Shown in pieces: positions 14,628 to 22,254 of a stretch of 64,000 nt of DNA. Under the pieces are notes generated by a model. It had not been told where the DNA came from. It did not search any database and worked only from the letters and a program-made list of their open reading frames with translations. The DNA comes from CAWCGU01 sp963795195 (lineage in GTDB: Bacteria; Actinomycetota; Thermoleophilia; Solirubrobacterales; 70-9). A program made the translations under genes and the position numbers. The stretch covers positions 1,798,001-1,862,000 of the forward strand of contig CAWCGU010000006.1 in NCBI GenBank assembly GCA_963795195.1, read 5' to 3'. Position 1 is the first letter of the stretch; every line of letters begins with the position of its first letter.

Positions 14628-14700
14628 TGGGCCGTACAGGGATCGAACCTGTGACCTTGAGATTAAGAGTCTCCTGCTCTACCAGCTGAGCTAACGGCCC
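14628..14700 (-). tRNA. tRNA-Lys (anticodon CUU)
   Basis: A 73-nt cloverleaf: acceptor GGGCCGT/ACGGCCC with discriminator A, D-arm GCTC AGCTGGTA GAGC, anticodon loop CTCTTAA (CUU, Lys), variable AGGTC, T-arm ACAGG TTCGATC CCTGT. The outermost anticodon-stem pair is a G-A mismatch. No CCA is encoded. It is the only complete copy; the 3' half from the anticodon loop onward is repeated along the following 12 kb of the same strand. A small inverted repeat cccgca/tgcggg (14708-14727) lies just upstream. Confidence 0.97.
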
Positions 14701-14739
14701 GGTGTTGCCCGCAATGGTATCTGCGGGCTGATCAGTTGA

Positions 14740-15576
14740 TCAGGGTGCCGGTGGCGGTGCGGGCACAGCAGTCGCGCCGCCGCCGAGGCTCTGCTGCAGC
14801 GGGTTGCCGAAGGCCTCCTCGGGGGTCTGCTCGCCCTCTGCCTTCTCGGCCTTCTTGAGGCGTTCCTGGAAGTCTGAGCCGACCTTCTCCGCCTGCTTGA
14901 CGAACCTCTCAGTGCTCTCCAGTTCGGCCTCGCCGGCCTCGGCGACGGCGTTCTTGGCGGCTTTTTCGGCGGTCTTCGTATCACCTGCCAGGTAGGCGTA
15001 CTGGGCGAGCGTGCCGTAGGAGTTGGTCGACGGCTGGCGCTCGGCGACGACCTGCGCGGCGATCACCGCGCCGTCGAGGCTCTCCTGGATCTCGTTGATG
15101 TCCGGTGGAACCGCCGCGATCAGGTTGTTGAAGGAGTTTATGTAGATGCCGAGGATCTGAGCGCCGATGCCGTCGTCGGGTCGCTGCGGTTTGAGCGCGA
15201 GGTAGTCCTCCCAGGCGCCAGTCGCGTCGTCGTAGAACCCAAGCGCCGCATCTGTAAAGAGCGGCGCTCCGGTCGCCTCGTCGACCTCGACCTCGTCGTT
15301 GCCGGCCAGAAGGCTGGCCTCGACGAGCCGCAGCAGTGCGTTCTGGTCCTCGGGGTCGGCGGCGAGGGCGGCCTTGGCCTCGTCGATGTCCTCCTGGTAT
15401 TGGGGATTCTCAGCGCCGCTGTCGTCGCTGCCGAATCCGAGCGCGTCGAAGATGCCACCGCTCGCATCGCTGCCGATACCGAAACCGACGAAGCTGATGG
15501 CGAACAGGGCCGCGAGACCACCGAAGATGATGCGGACTGCCGTCTTGCGACGTGGGCTTGAAAGATCGAAGAGCAT
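14740..15576 (-). CDS. Membrane-anchored TPR-like protein of unknown function
   Basis: 278 residues. A single N-terminal transmembrane helix (residues 14-34, VRIIFGGLAALFAISFVGFG) is followed by helical repeats with TPR character (DIDEAKAALAADPEDQNALL, SYGTLAQYAYLAGDTKTAEK) and a Pro/Ala-rich tail. It should face the outside of the membrane or serve as an assembly platform. It follows tatC by 33 bp on the same strand, so cotranscription with tatA-tatC is possible. No enzymatic motif is visible. Confidence 0.75.
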   Translation of the reverse strand: MLFDLSSPRRKTAVRIIFGGLAALFAISFVGFGIGSDASGGIFDALGFGSDDSGAENPQYQEDIDEAKAALAADPEDQNALLRLVEASLLAGNDEVEVDEATGAPLFTDAALGFYDDATGAWEDYLALKPQRPDDGIGAQILGIYINSFNNLIAAVPPDINEIQESLDGAVIAAQVVAERQPSTNSYGTLAQYAYLAGDTKTAEKAAKNAVAEAGEAELESTERFVKQAEKVGSDFQERLKKAEKAEGEQTPEEAFGNPLQQSLGGGATAVPAPPPAP

Positions 15577-15609
15577 CTGAGTTCGGAGATTAGCGGCGAG
15601 GCTCCTCCA

Positions 15610-16392
15610 TCACTGGCTCTCAGGCGTCGCGGCGGCGCCCCCCGGCGCCGGCTCGGGGGGCGGCTTCCCGTAGCGCTTGGCAAGCTGGATCGAGCCCTCG
15701 TAGAGGATCAGCAGCGGGATCATGATCATGAACATGCTGACCGGGTCGCCACCGGGCGCGGCGGCGGAGACGATCGCGATCACGAGGACGGCGTAGCGGC
15801 GGGAGGCCGCGAGTTGTTGCGGGGTTGCGATGCCGAGCCGGGCGACGGAAAGCACGGCCACCGGAATCTGGAAGAGGATCCCCATCGACAGCAGCAGCAT
15901 CCCGAAGAATGAGTAGTACTCCCCCGCGCGCACCTGGATGTTGAACTGTGCGTCGTTGAAACTCAGCAGGAACTTCACCGCCACGGGGAGGACCAGGAAG
16001 TAGGCGAAAGCGACGCCGGTGATGAAGAGGAACGGGATCGCGATCAGGAAGGGCCTCACCACCTTCTTCTCCATCGGGGAGAGCGCCGGCAGCACGAAGG
16101 CCGACACCTGCCAGAGGATGATCGGCAGGGCGATGATGAAGGCCCCGTAGGCGGAGACTTCAACCGTCGTGAAGAACGGCTCGGTGACGCCGAAGGTCGT
16201 CGGAATCTGATCCGTCGGCAGTGGATCGTTGGCGATGTCGAGCATCACCGCGTTCTGCCAGAAGCAGAGCGCGAAGGCTGCACCGATTGCGAACAGCACG
16301 ACGATGATGCGGTTACGCAGCTCGTCGAGGTGCTCGACGAGCGTCATCCGGTCGTCGAAGCTTGCCGGCCGGATCCGGCGAGGCGCGGGCAC
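15610..16392 (-). CDS. tatC: Sec-independent protein translocase TatC
   Basis: 260 residues with six predicted transmembrane helices and the conserved N-terminal signature LVEHLDELRNRI. TatC is the receptor for twin-arginine signal peptides and with TatA forms the pore exporting folded proteins. The Pro motif region FxLPALSPMEKK is also present. It lies 9 bp after tatA. The Rieske protein further along this strand has a twin-arginine N-terminus and is a likely client. The C-terminal PPPEPAPGGAAATPESQ tail is non-conserved. Confidence 0.96.
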   Translation of the reverse strand: MPAPRRIRPASFDDRMTLVEHLDELRNRIIVVLFAIGAAFALCFWQNAVMLDIANDPLPTDQIPTTFGVTEPFFTTVEVSAYGAFIIALPIILWQVSAFVLPALSPMEKKVVRPFLIAIPFLFITGVAFAYFLVLPVAVKFLLSFNDAQFNIQVRAGEYYSFFGMLLLSMGILFQIPVAVLSVARLGIATPQQLAASRRYAVLVIAIVSAAAPGGDPVSMFMIMIPLLILYEGSIQLAKRYGKPPPEPAPGGAAATPESQ

Positions 16393-16401
16393 GGAAGGCT
16401 C

Positions 16402-16638
16402 TTAGGCCTTGTGTTCGGTGACCACGTCGCCCTCGACGGGATCGGCGCTCGCCGTGCCCTCGATCGTCGGGGGCACGGCCTCGTCCTCGTCCTCGTCCTT
16501 CGAGTCACCGGTGATCGAGTCCTTGAACTCGCGCATGCCGTTGCCGAGCGAGCGGCCAAGCTCGGGCAGGCGCTTGGGACCGAAGACCAGGAGCGCAATC
16601 ACGAGGACGATGGCGATCTGCCAGATACTGAAGTCCAT
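16402..16638 (-). CDS. tatA: Sec-independent protein translocase TatA/TatE
   Basis: 78 residues: MDFSIWQIAIVLVIALLVFG is the membrane helix, followed by the hinge FGPKRLPELGRSLG and an amphipathic helix (NGMREFKDSI), then a short acidic tail. This is the normal length and architecture for TatA, which oligomerises to form the twin-arginine translocation pore. The ATG at 16638 is preferred over a TTG two codons upstream because the helix begins directly after it. First gene of tatA-tatC. Confidence 0.93.
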   Translation of the reverse strand: MDFSIWQIAIVLVIALLVFGPKRLPELGRSLGNGMREFKDSITGDSKDEDEDEAVPPTIEGTASADPVEGDVVTEHKA

Positions 16639-16713
16639 TGGCAACCATGGTAGCTGTGGACGACGGCCCGCGGAGCCGTTTGAGTGCCGTTGGAGATTTG
16701 CGCCCGCTGGCGG

Positions 16714-17280
16714 CTAGCGCTGGAAATTGAGGTGGAAGCGGCTGGCCGTCGGCTCCGTCTGCCCCTGGTACTTGCTGCCGGCCTCGCTCGAGCCGTACGG
16801 GTGTTCGACCGGGCCGTCCATGCGCATGAACGAGATCTGGCCGATCGGCATGCCCTGGTAGATCGTGATCGGAAGGTTGGCGACGTTGGAGAGCTCGAGC
16901 GTCAGGTTGCCCTCAAAGCCTGCATCGACGAAACCCGCCGTCGAGTGGATCAGCAGACCGAGGCGACCCAGCGAGCTCTTGCCCTCCAGCCGAGCGACGA
17001 GATCGTCGGGAAGGCGGACACGCTCCAGCGTCTGGCCGAGCACGAACTCCCCCGGGTGCAGAATGAACGGCTCGTCGCCCTCGACCTCAACCATCTCGGT
17101 CAGATCATCCATCGCCTCGCGCACGTCGATATAGGGACGCCGTGCGTTGTGGAAGACGCGAAAACGCCGGTCGACCCGCATGTCGACGCTCGACGGCTGC
17201 ACGAGGCCCGGATCGTACGGGTCGAAAGCGATGCGACCGGCCTCGATTTCGGCCCGGATCGTTCGGTCTGAAAGGACCAT
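16714..17280 (-). CDS. dcd: dCTP deaminase (possibly dUMP-forming)
   Basis: 188 residues from MVLSDRTIRAEIEAGRIAF. Conserved trimer active-site segments are GKSSLGRLGLLIHSTAGFVD and AGFEGNLTLELSN, with the catalytic Glu in FEGNLTLEL, and a C-terminal YQGQ. Dcd converts dCTP to dUTP; actinobacterial and archaeal homologues are often bifunctional, giving dUMP directly, and the sequence alone does not separate the two. The start follows family alignment; the frame is open 19 codons further upstream without a plausible ribosome-binding site. Confidence 0.93.
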   Translation of the reverse strand: MVLSDRTIRAEIEAGRIAFDPYDPGLVQPSSVDMRVDRRFRVFHNARRPYIDVREAMDDLTEMVEVEGDEPFILHPGEFVLGQTLERVRLPDDLVARLEGKSSLGRLGLLIHSTAGFVDAGFEGNLTLELSNVANLPITIYQGMPIGQISFMRMDGPVEHPYGSSEAGSKYQGQTEPTASRFHLNFQR

Positions 17281-17410
17281 GGGGAGGCGCAGTCTAGTCC
17301 CGCGGGGGACGGCTTCCTCAGGCGCTGATTGAGGCAACGGTGATCTGGGGTACCGGGCATCCCGTATCAGTTAAAGGACCCGGCTCGGCCGGCCGATAGC
17401 GAAACCAAGC

Positions 17411-17819
17411 ATGGACACGAAAAAGCCCCGCAACTCAGACTTGAACCGGCGATTGCAGCGCGCCCATGAGGCGGAGTTGCTGCGCCGCCGCGGCAGCGCA
17501 CCGAACGCGGAGTCTGGCGCCGCCACGACCGAGCTGCACATCTGCCGGGCGTGCGGATCCGATCTCGTCTACCCGACTGATTGGGCGCAAGCCGCCGGTC
17601 AGCGCTGGTCTGTTCAGCTTCGCTGTCCGGACTGCGAGTGGCGCGGCGGGGGCGTCTACGGCCAGGACAGCCGTCGACCGCTTCGATGAGGTCCTCGATG
17701 ACGGCTCGCAGGCGATTCTCGACGACCTGACAAAGCTCACCCACGCGAACATGTCCGACGAGATCGACCTGTTTGTCGACGCGATCGAGCGCGACCTGGT
17801 CTTGCCGGAAGACTTCTAA
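17411..17819 (+). pseudogene. Zinc-ribbon protein of actinobacteria, frameshifted
   Basis: The first frame gives 92 residues: a helical N-terminus (NRRLQRAHEAELLRR) and a zinc ribbon CRACG ... CPDC, ending at a stop after GGVYGQDSRRPLR. Removing the A at 17669 would continue as GVYGQD-AVDRFDEVLDDGSQ AILDDLTKL and end VLPEDF at 17819. That is the typical whole protein: a CxxC-CxxC ribbon followed by a helical DRFDEELDxGTxxL domain. Function of the family is unknown to me. Either a genuine one-base frameshift or a sequence error; neighbours are intact. Confidence 0.75.
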
Positions 17820-17836
17820 AGTCGACGCTCGCTCGT

Positions 17837-17850
17837 AGGGGTCAGACCCT
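17837..17850. terminator. Palindrome AGGGGTCAGACCCT between convergent genes
   Basis: A palindromic motif (GGGTC A GACCC core) at the meeting point of the plus-strand zinc-ribbon gene and the minus-strand polyprenyl synthase, whose stop it overlaps. The related GGGGTCTGACCCC lies at 53690-53702, also between convergent genes. Could serve as a two-way terminator or be a dispersed palindromic repeat. Confidence 0.4.
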
Positions 17851-18817
17851 AGGAATAGCGTTCTACGACTCCGTCGGCGATCAGCTCCAGCAGCTTGCGC
17901 TCGGCTTCGGCCAAGCCCGCCTCGGCCAGTCCGCGCTTGGCGCTCGCAACCCGAGACTGGGCCTGGGTTCTGACCTCGTCCGTCGCGCCCGTCGCTTCGA
18001 CGCGATCGCATGCCGCTTCGGCGGCGGGCGCATCCAGGCTGCGCAGATCCAAACTGCCGAGCTCCTCGTCGCTCCTTCGAGCGATGATCAACGGAAGCGT
18101 CACGGTGCCGTCGAGCAGGTCGGTGCCGCGCGCCTTGCCGGTGCGCTCGGGTGGGCCAGTGACGTCAAGCACGTCGTCGAGCATCTGGAAGGCGAGGCCG
18201 ATCTCGCGGCCGAACTCGCGCAGCGGCTCGCCGTCGTCGCGGCCGATCAGGCAGGCGCACTCAAACAGCGCGGCCGTCTTCAGCCGGCAGCGCTCGAGAT
18301 AGCGCTGCGCGGGGACTTCGAGGTTGAAGGCGTCGCGCGCCTGCATCAGCTCGCCCCTGGCAAGAGACACGGCGCTGTCGCTCAGCAGGCTCACCTGGCG
18401 GGCATCGCCCGCCAGCTCCGCGAAGGCGCGCGAAAGCAGCAGGTCGCCGGTCGCAACAGCGCGCTCACGGCCCGAGCGAGCCAGCACGGTCGGTTGGCCG
18501 CGGCGAAGCGGCGCGTCGTCGAGGACGTCGTCATGGACCAGGGTCGCCATGTGCACCAACTCGACCGCGGTGGCGCCGCGCACGGCCCGTTCACCACCAT
18601 CGGGACCCGCGCAGAGCAGCACGAGCAACGGGCGCAGCCGCTTTCCCCCTGCGCGCAGCGTCGCCTCGGCGTCGCCGCGGAGCACCTCGCCGTGACCCGT
18701 GACCAACTCCCCGAGGCGGTCCTCGACGGCCGCCATCCGCGACGCGATCCACCCGGACGCGAGGTCCATGACCTGCGTTACCGGTGCCGGCACGGTCGTG
18801 CCGCGGGAGACGTTCAT
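17849..18817 (-). CDS. Polyprenyl diphosphate synthase
   Basis: 322 residues from MNVSRGTTVPAPVTQVMDLA. Trans-prenyltransferase motifs are in order: GGKRLRP, first Asp-rich motif DDVLDDAPLRRG, and second Asp-rich motif FQMLDDVLDVTG followed by GKARGTDLLDGTVTLP. It condenses isopentenyl diphosphate onto allylic diphosphates; next to menG and the bc complex it most likely makes the menaquinone side chain (heptaprenyl- or octaprenyl-type), chain length not deducible. The ATG overlaps the menG stop (ATGA), so it is chosen as start although the frame is open far upstream. Confidence 0.92.
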   Translation of the reverse strand: MNVSRGTTVPAPVTQVMDLASGWIASRMAAVEDRLGELVTGHGEVLRGDAEATLRAGGKRLRPLLVLLCAGPDGGERAVRGATAVELVHMATLVHDDVLDDAPLRRGQPTVLARSGRERAVATGDLLLSRAFAELAGDARQVSLLSDSAVSLARGELMQARDAFNLEVPAQRYLERCRLKTAALFECACLIGRDDGEPLREFGREIGLAFQMLDDVLDVTGPPERTGKARGTDLLDGTVTLPLIIARRSDEELGSLDLRSLDAPAAEAACDRVEATGATDEVRTQAQSRVASAKRGLAEAGLAEAERKLLELIADGVVERYS

Positions 18818-19536
18818 TGTTTGGTGGCGCTGTGCACAGAGACGATCCCGCCGGCGAGGTCGAGCCAGCGGATCTCGCCGAACCCCGCTTCGTTGATCTG
18901 CGCCGCCAGCGCCTCGGGACCCGGGAAGCGCTTGACCGACTCGGGCAGGTAGGTGTAGGCGCCGCTGTTGCCGAAGACCTTGCCGAGTCGGGGCACGAGC
19001 CGGTCGAACCAGAACGCGTAAAAGGTCGAGAGCGGCGGTCGGCGCGGCTGGCTCAGCTCCAGGACCACGAGCCGGCCGCCGGTTCGCAGTACCCGAGACA
19101 TCTCGATCAGGCCGCCCTGGATGTCGGAGAAATTGCGCAGCCCGAAGCCGATCGTCACCGCGTCGAACTCGCCGTCCTCGTAGGGCAGGTCGAGTCCGTC
19201 CGCCCACTCGAATCGAACCTCGGTCTCGTGGGCGGGCCGCCCCTCTGCTGCTTTCTGGCGGGCGATCTCGAGCATGCCCTCGGAGAAGTCGCACCCGACC
19301 ACGCGGCCGTCGGCGCCGCAGCGTGCGGCCAGCTCGAAGCTGAGGTCGCCCGTGCCGCAGGCGATGTCGAGAGCGGCGTTGCCGGGTTCGAGCCCGGCGC
19401 GGTCGGCCGCGCGCTGGCGCCACTGGTGGTGCAGCCCGGCCGTCATCACGGTGTTGAGCAGGTCGTAGACCCCGGAGATGCGGTCGAACATGCCCTTGAC
19501 CTCGTCGCCAAACGCGGCGGACTCACGTGAGGGCAT
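18814..19536 (-). CDS. menG: Demethylmenaquinone methyltransferase (UbiE/MenG)
   Basis: 240 residues from MPSRESAAFGDEVKGMFDRI. Characteristic motifs: MFDRISGVYDLLN, SAM-binding ALDIACGTGDLSFEL, GCDFSEGMLEIAR and GFGLRNFSD, then a PGPEALAAQI tail. It methylates demethylmenaquinone to menaquinone at the membrane. It lies between qcrC and the polyprenyl synthase with a 35-bp gap and a 4-bp overlap, tying quinone synthesis to the quinol-oxidising complex in one transcript. An upstream extension of the frame is coding sequence of qcrC in another frame and is not used. Confidence 0.95.
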   Translation of the reverse strand: MPSRESAAFGDEVKGMFDRISGVYDLLNTVMTAGLHHQWRQRAADRAGLEPGNAALDIACGTGDLSFELAARCGADGRVVGCDFSEGMLEIARQKAAEGRPAHETEVRFEWADGLDLPYEDGEFDAVTIGFGLRNFSDIQGGLIEMSRVLRTGGRLVVLELSQPRRPPLSTFYAFWFDRLVPRLGKVFGNSGAYTYLPESVKRFPGPEALAAQINEAGFGEIRWLDLAGGIVSVHSATKQ

Positions 19537-19571
19537 GGCAGTGCCTTCGGGGAGCGCCGAGGCAGGCACGA

Positions 19572-20282
19572 CTACCTCAGCGAGGCGAGGAACGCGGTCA
19601 GATCGCTGAACTTCTCGGGGTTGTTGGCCTTTAGATCCGCGTACGAGGGCATGATCCCCGGCCCGACCTCGAGCGATCGCGCGATCGCGGCCCTGGGCAA
19701 CTCCGCCCCAATTTCGGTCAGATCCGGTCCAGGCCCGTCGTTGCCGTTGTGCTCGAACTTGTGGCAGGCCAAACAACCTGACTGGGCGGCGACCTGCTTG
19801 CCGGCCTCGTATTCGGCGGCGACCTCGATCTCGATCTCGGTCGGCGATCCGGCCGTGGCGCCGAGCATCGTCAGGAAGCCCATCGCAATGATGGTCAAGA
19901 CCCCGGCTGTCATCGCGACCGGCCGCCGCTCGGGCCGTCGCTCCGCGCTGCGGTCGTAGAAGGGCAGCAACAAGAGCAGCACCAGGCAGAGCGTCGGGAT
20001 GCCGATCGTCGCGATCGGCGTGGCCCAGGGGGGCTTGATCACACGCAGCAGCTCGAAGAGGAAGAAGAAGTACCACTCGGGCCGTGGCACGTAGGTCGTG
20101 GTGGTCGGGTCGGCCTTCGGGCCAAGCTCTGCGCCGAGCCAGAGCGACATCACCATGATCACGAGCACGACGATCAGGGCCATCGCCGAGTCCTTCATCA
20201 CCGCGTACGGGAAGAACGGCTTGCCCTTCTTCTTCAGGACCTCGTACTCGCGGAGGTACTGCTCTTTTTCCTGGCGGTTCAA
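19572..20282 (-). CDS. qcrC: Menaquinol:cytochrome c reductase cytochrome b C-terminal/cytochrome c fusion (QcrC type)
   Basis: 236 residues. The N-terminal part has the subunit IV-type helices with PRPEWYFFFLFELLRVIK, i.e. the second half of a split cytochrome b. After a third helix (TAGVLTIIAMGFLTML) there is a single-heme c domain CLACH with a distal methionine candidate in PGIMPSYADL. This b(C-term)-c fusion is the arrangement known from Bacillus QcrC. It oxidises menaquinol with QcrB and QcrA at the membrane and hands electrons to a cytochrome c. ATGA overlap with qcrB. Confidence 0.93.
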   Translation of the reverse strand: MNRQEKEQYLREYEVLKKKGKPFFPYAVMKDSAMALIVVLVIMVMSLWLGAELGPKADPTTTTYVPRPEWYFFFLFELLRVIKPPWATPIATIGIPTLCLVLLLLLPFYDRSAERRPERRPVAMTAGVLTIIAMGFLTMLGATAGSPTEIEIEVAAEYEAGKQVAAQSGCLACHKFEHNGNDGPGPDLTEIGAELPRAAIARSLEVGPGIMPSYADLKANNPEKFSDLTAFLASLR

Positions 20283-21079
20283 ACCTTCTCCTCGCGAAGG
20301 GCCTTGGGTTGCGTCTCAGGCTTGCTCCATGGCGGCGCCGTGGTTCCCTGCTTGACGACGAGATAGAGGTGGGCGCCGATCAGGGCGATGATCCCGCCGG
20401 GGACCAACAGCATGTGAATCGCATAGAAGCGCGAGATCGTGTCGGACGCGAACTCCGGGCCGGCCCTTAGGAAGTCGGCCAGATAGGGCCCGATCACCGG
20501 GCCGGTGCCGTTGAGGTTGACGGCCACGATCGTCGCCCAGAAGGAGCGCTGGTCGAACGGCAGCAGGTAGCCGGTCAGCCCCATCATCAACGTCAGCACG
20601 AGCAGGATCACGCCGATCACCCAGTTGAGCTCGCGCGGGTACTTGTAGGCGCCGAAGAAGAAGGTCCTGCCCATGTGCAGGAAGATCAGGACCATCATCA
20701 CCGACGAGCCCCAGCGGTGCATGCCGCGCACGAACTCGCCGAGGAAGACCTCGTTGGTCAGGTAGCGCGCCGACTCGTAGGCCTCGGTCGCCGACGGCGT
20801 GTAGTACATCGCCAAGAAGACGCCGGTCAGCGCCTGAGCGGTGAATGCGAACAGCGTCGCCGAGCCGAGCGTGTAGTACCAGTTGGTTCCCTTTGGGACC
20901 TTGCGGTAGAGCATCCCGGTGAGGAAGCCCGTCGCACCGGTGCGCTCGTCGATCCAGCCGACCAGGTCGCCGCCGGCCTCGGCGGCCTTGTCCTTGAGGC
21001 CGGCTCCATTGGTGGCGCCGTTGCCCTCGCCCGGTTTGGGCGGGCGGCGCAGAGCGGCTGGAATCGGCAGTTTCGGCAT
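20279..21079 (-). CDS. qcrB: Menaquinol:cytochrome c reductase cytochrome b subunit (QcrB, b6 type)
   Basis: 266 residues with four main helices and the paired heme-ligating histidines in GEFVRGMHRWGSS / LIFLHMGRTFFFG and FYAIHMLLVPG / LIGAHLYLVVKQG. It ends after helix four, as cytochrome b6 does, with the rest of cytochrome b in the next gene. An extra N-terminal 60 residues (KPGEGNGATNGAGLKDKAAE) precede WIDERTGATGF. Third of qcrA-qcrB-qcrC order on this strand; start 3 bp after qcrA. Confidence 0.95.
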   Translation of the reverse strand: MPKLPIPAALRRPPKPGEGNGATNGAGLKDKAAEAGGDLVGWIDERTGATGFLTGMLYRKVPKGTNWYYTLGSATLFAFTAQALTGVFLAMYYTPSATEAYESARYLTNEVFLGEFVRGMHRWGSSVMMVLIFLHMGRTFFFGAYKYPRELNWVIGVILLVLTLMMGLTGYLLPFDQRSFWATIVAVNLNGTGPVIGPYLADFLRAGPEFASDTISRFYAIHMLLVPGGIIALIGAHLYLVVKQGTTAPPWSKPETQPKALREEKV

Positions 21080-21082
21080 CGT

Positions 21083-21751
21083 CTACTTCGGTGGCGGCGG
21101 CACGCTCGGCCGCGGTGGGTAGATGTATTCCCAGATCCCGCCGACGAACTCGCCGGGGTCGCGGGTGCGGACAGGATCCAGTTGAGAGGTGACGCTGTAA
21201 CGAGGCCCGATCTCGACCTTGCCGTTGGTGACGCGCGTCTGGAAACGGTCGAGAGGGCGCACCGGCGGTCCGCCGATGACCTTGCCCTGGAAGTCGTAGA
21301 CGCCGCCGTGACAGGGGCAGATGAAGTTGCCGGCGTCCTTGACGAAGCGCACGGGGCAGCCGAGGTGGGCACAACGAGTCGAAATGGCGATGTACTCGGT
21401 CGGCTCCTCCTCGAGGTCCTCGGAGCCACGGCGTACGTAGGCGGTGGTCTTGCCGGCTTCGCCGATCCCGGCAGTGGTCGTGATCACCACGGAGCGATAG
21501 GTCTCGGCGTCGAAGTCGTCCTCAGCGCCGACGGCCTCCCAGTCCTCCGGAATCTGCGTGAAGAGGGGCGCGAGCGCGAAGCCGATTGCGGGCAGCGCGA
21601 TCGCAGCGCCTGCGGCGGCGCCGAGGCCCTGGCCGGCCACCGTGAACACCTTGCGGCGAGTCATCGACTCGCCCTCGAAGTACCCGGGGGGATCAGGCTT
21701 GGGCGGAGCGCCGTTACCGGCGCCGTCTGTCTGTGATTCGGCGTCAGACAC
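21083..21751 (-). CDS. qcrA: Rieske iron-sulfur subunit (QcrA)
   Basis: 222 residues with a twin-arginine anchor TRRKVFTVAGQGLGAAAGAA near residues 31-50 and the 2Fe-2S ligands CAHLGC and CPCHGG. After the cluster domain comes RPLDRFQTRV. It carries electrons from menaquinol to the cytochrome c domain. Being a twin-arginine protein, it needs TatA-TatC encoded at 15.6-16.6 kb. The N-terminal 30 residues are Pro/Gly-rich and poorly conserved. Confidence 0.95.
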   Translation of the reverse strand: MSDAESQTDGAGNGAPPKPDPPGYFEGESMTRRKVFTVAGQGLGAAAGAAIALPAIGFALAPLFTQIPEDWEAVGAEDDFDAETYRSVVITTTAGIGEAGKTTAYVRRGSEDLEEEPTEYIAISTRCAHLGCPVRFVKDAGNFICPCHGGVYDFQGKVIGGPPVRPLDRFQTRVTNGKVEIGPRYSVTSQLDPVRTRDPGEFVGGIWEYIYPPRPSVPPPPK

Positions 21752-21765
21752 GGAGCGGGCGCAGT

Positions 21766-22254
21766 TTATCCCTCGGCCCCTGCCGGTGGGCCCCTCAGTT
21801 CGGACTTGAGGCGCTCGTGAGCCTCGCTGGGGCCGTTCGCGAGCGCGGCAACAGAGGCCTGCCAGAGGCTCTCAGCCTCCGCATCGCCCCTGCCTTCGGC
21901 GTGCAACTGGGCGGAGAGGGAGATCAGATCGGAGAGCTCGCGGACCGCCTCCGGGTCGCCGAGCGCAGCCAGGCGCTCGAGGCCGAGCGCGTATAGATAG
22001 TCGCCCGCCAGCAGCGCCAGGTTGGGATCTGAGGGAACCACCACGCGGGGTTCGCCGTAGTGCAGCAGGTAGCCCTCGCGGATCGCCTCGATCAGGAGTG
22101 CGTACTCCTCGGGTGCCTGCTCGACACGCGGACCGGCGGCGGCAATCGCTCCGTAGTGCGCCGCGGCGGTGGGGTCCCGAACGTCTGCGGAGATCAGCGA
22201 ATCCTCGTCGCGCAGGATGCCGGCCAGCCGCTGGAGCGCGTTCTCGCTGGACAT
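21766..22254 (-). CDS. All-helical protein of unknown function between hemL and qcrA
   Basis: 162 residues starting at the ATG that overlaps the hemL stop (TGATG). All-helical, with LLAGDYLYALGLERLAALGD and VRELSDLISLSAQLHAEG. These lines recall the helix following the first Asp-rich motif of polyprenyl synthases (LLxGDxLxxxAxxxL), but there is no DDxxD motif, so it cannot be a functional prenyltransferase; a regulatory small subunit is conceivable. Cotranscribed with heme and bc-complex genes by position. Function not assigned. Confidence 0.75.
   Translation of the reverse strand: MSSENALQRLAGILRDEDSLISADVRDPTAAAHYGAIAAAGPRVEQAPEEYALLIEAIREGYLLHYGEPRVVVPSDPNLALLAGDYLYALGLERLAALGDPEAVRELSDLISLSAQLHAEGRGDAEAESLWQASVAALANGPSEAHERLKSELRGPPAGAEG

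Noticed and set aside
2204..14700. CRISPR or integron cassette array
   Set aside because: Repeats are coding gene ends and tRNA fragments at gene-length spacing, not short repeat-spacer units; no cas genes, no integron integrase, and no attC-like imperfect palindromes at the gene 3' ends.
17849..19423. Long N-terminal extension of the polyprenyl synthase
   Set aside because: The extension is Arg-rich antiparallel-frame sequence over menG; the ATG overlapping the menG stop gives a normal-length enzyme.
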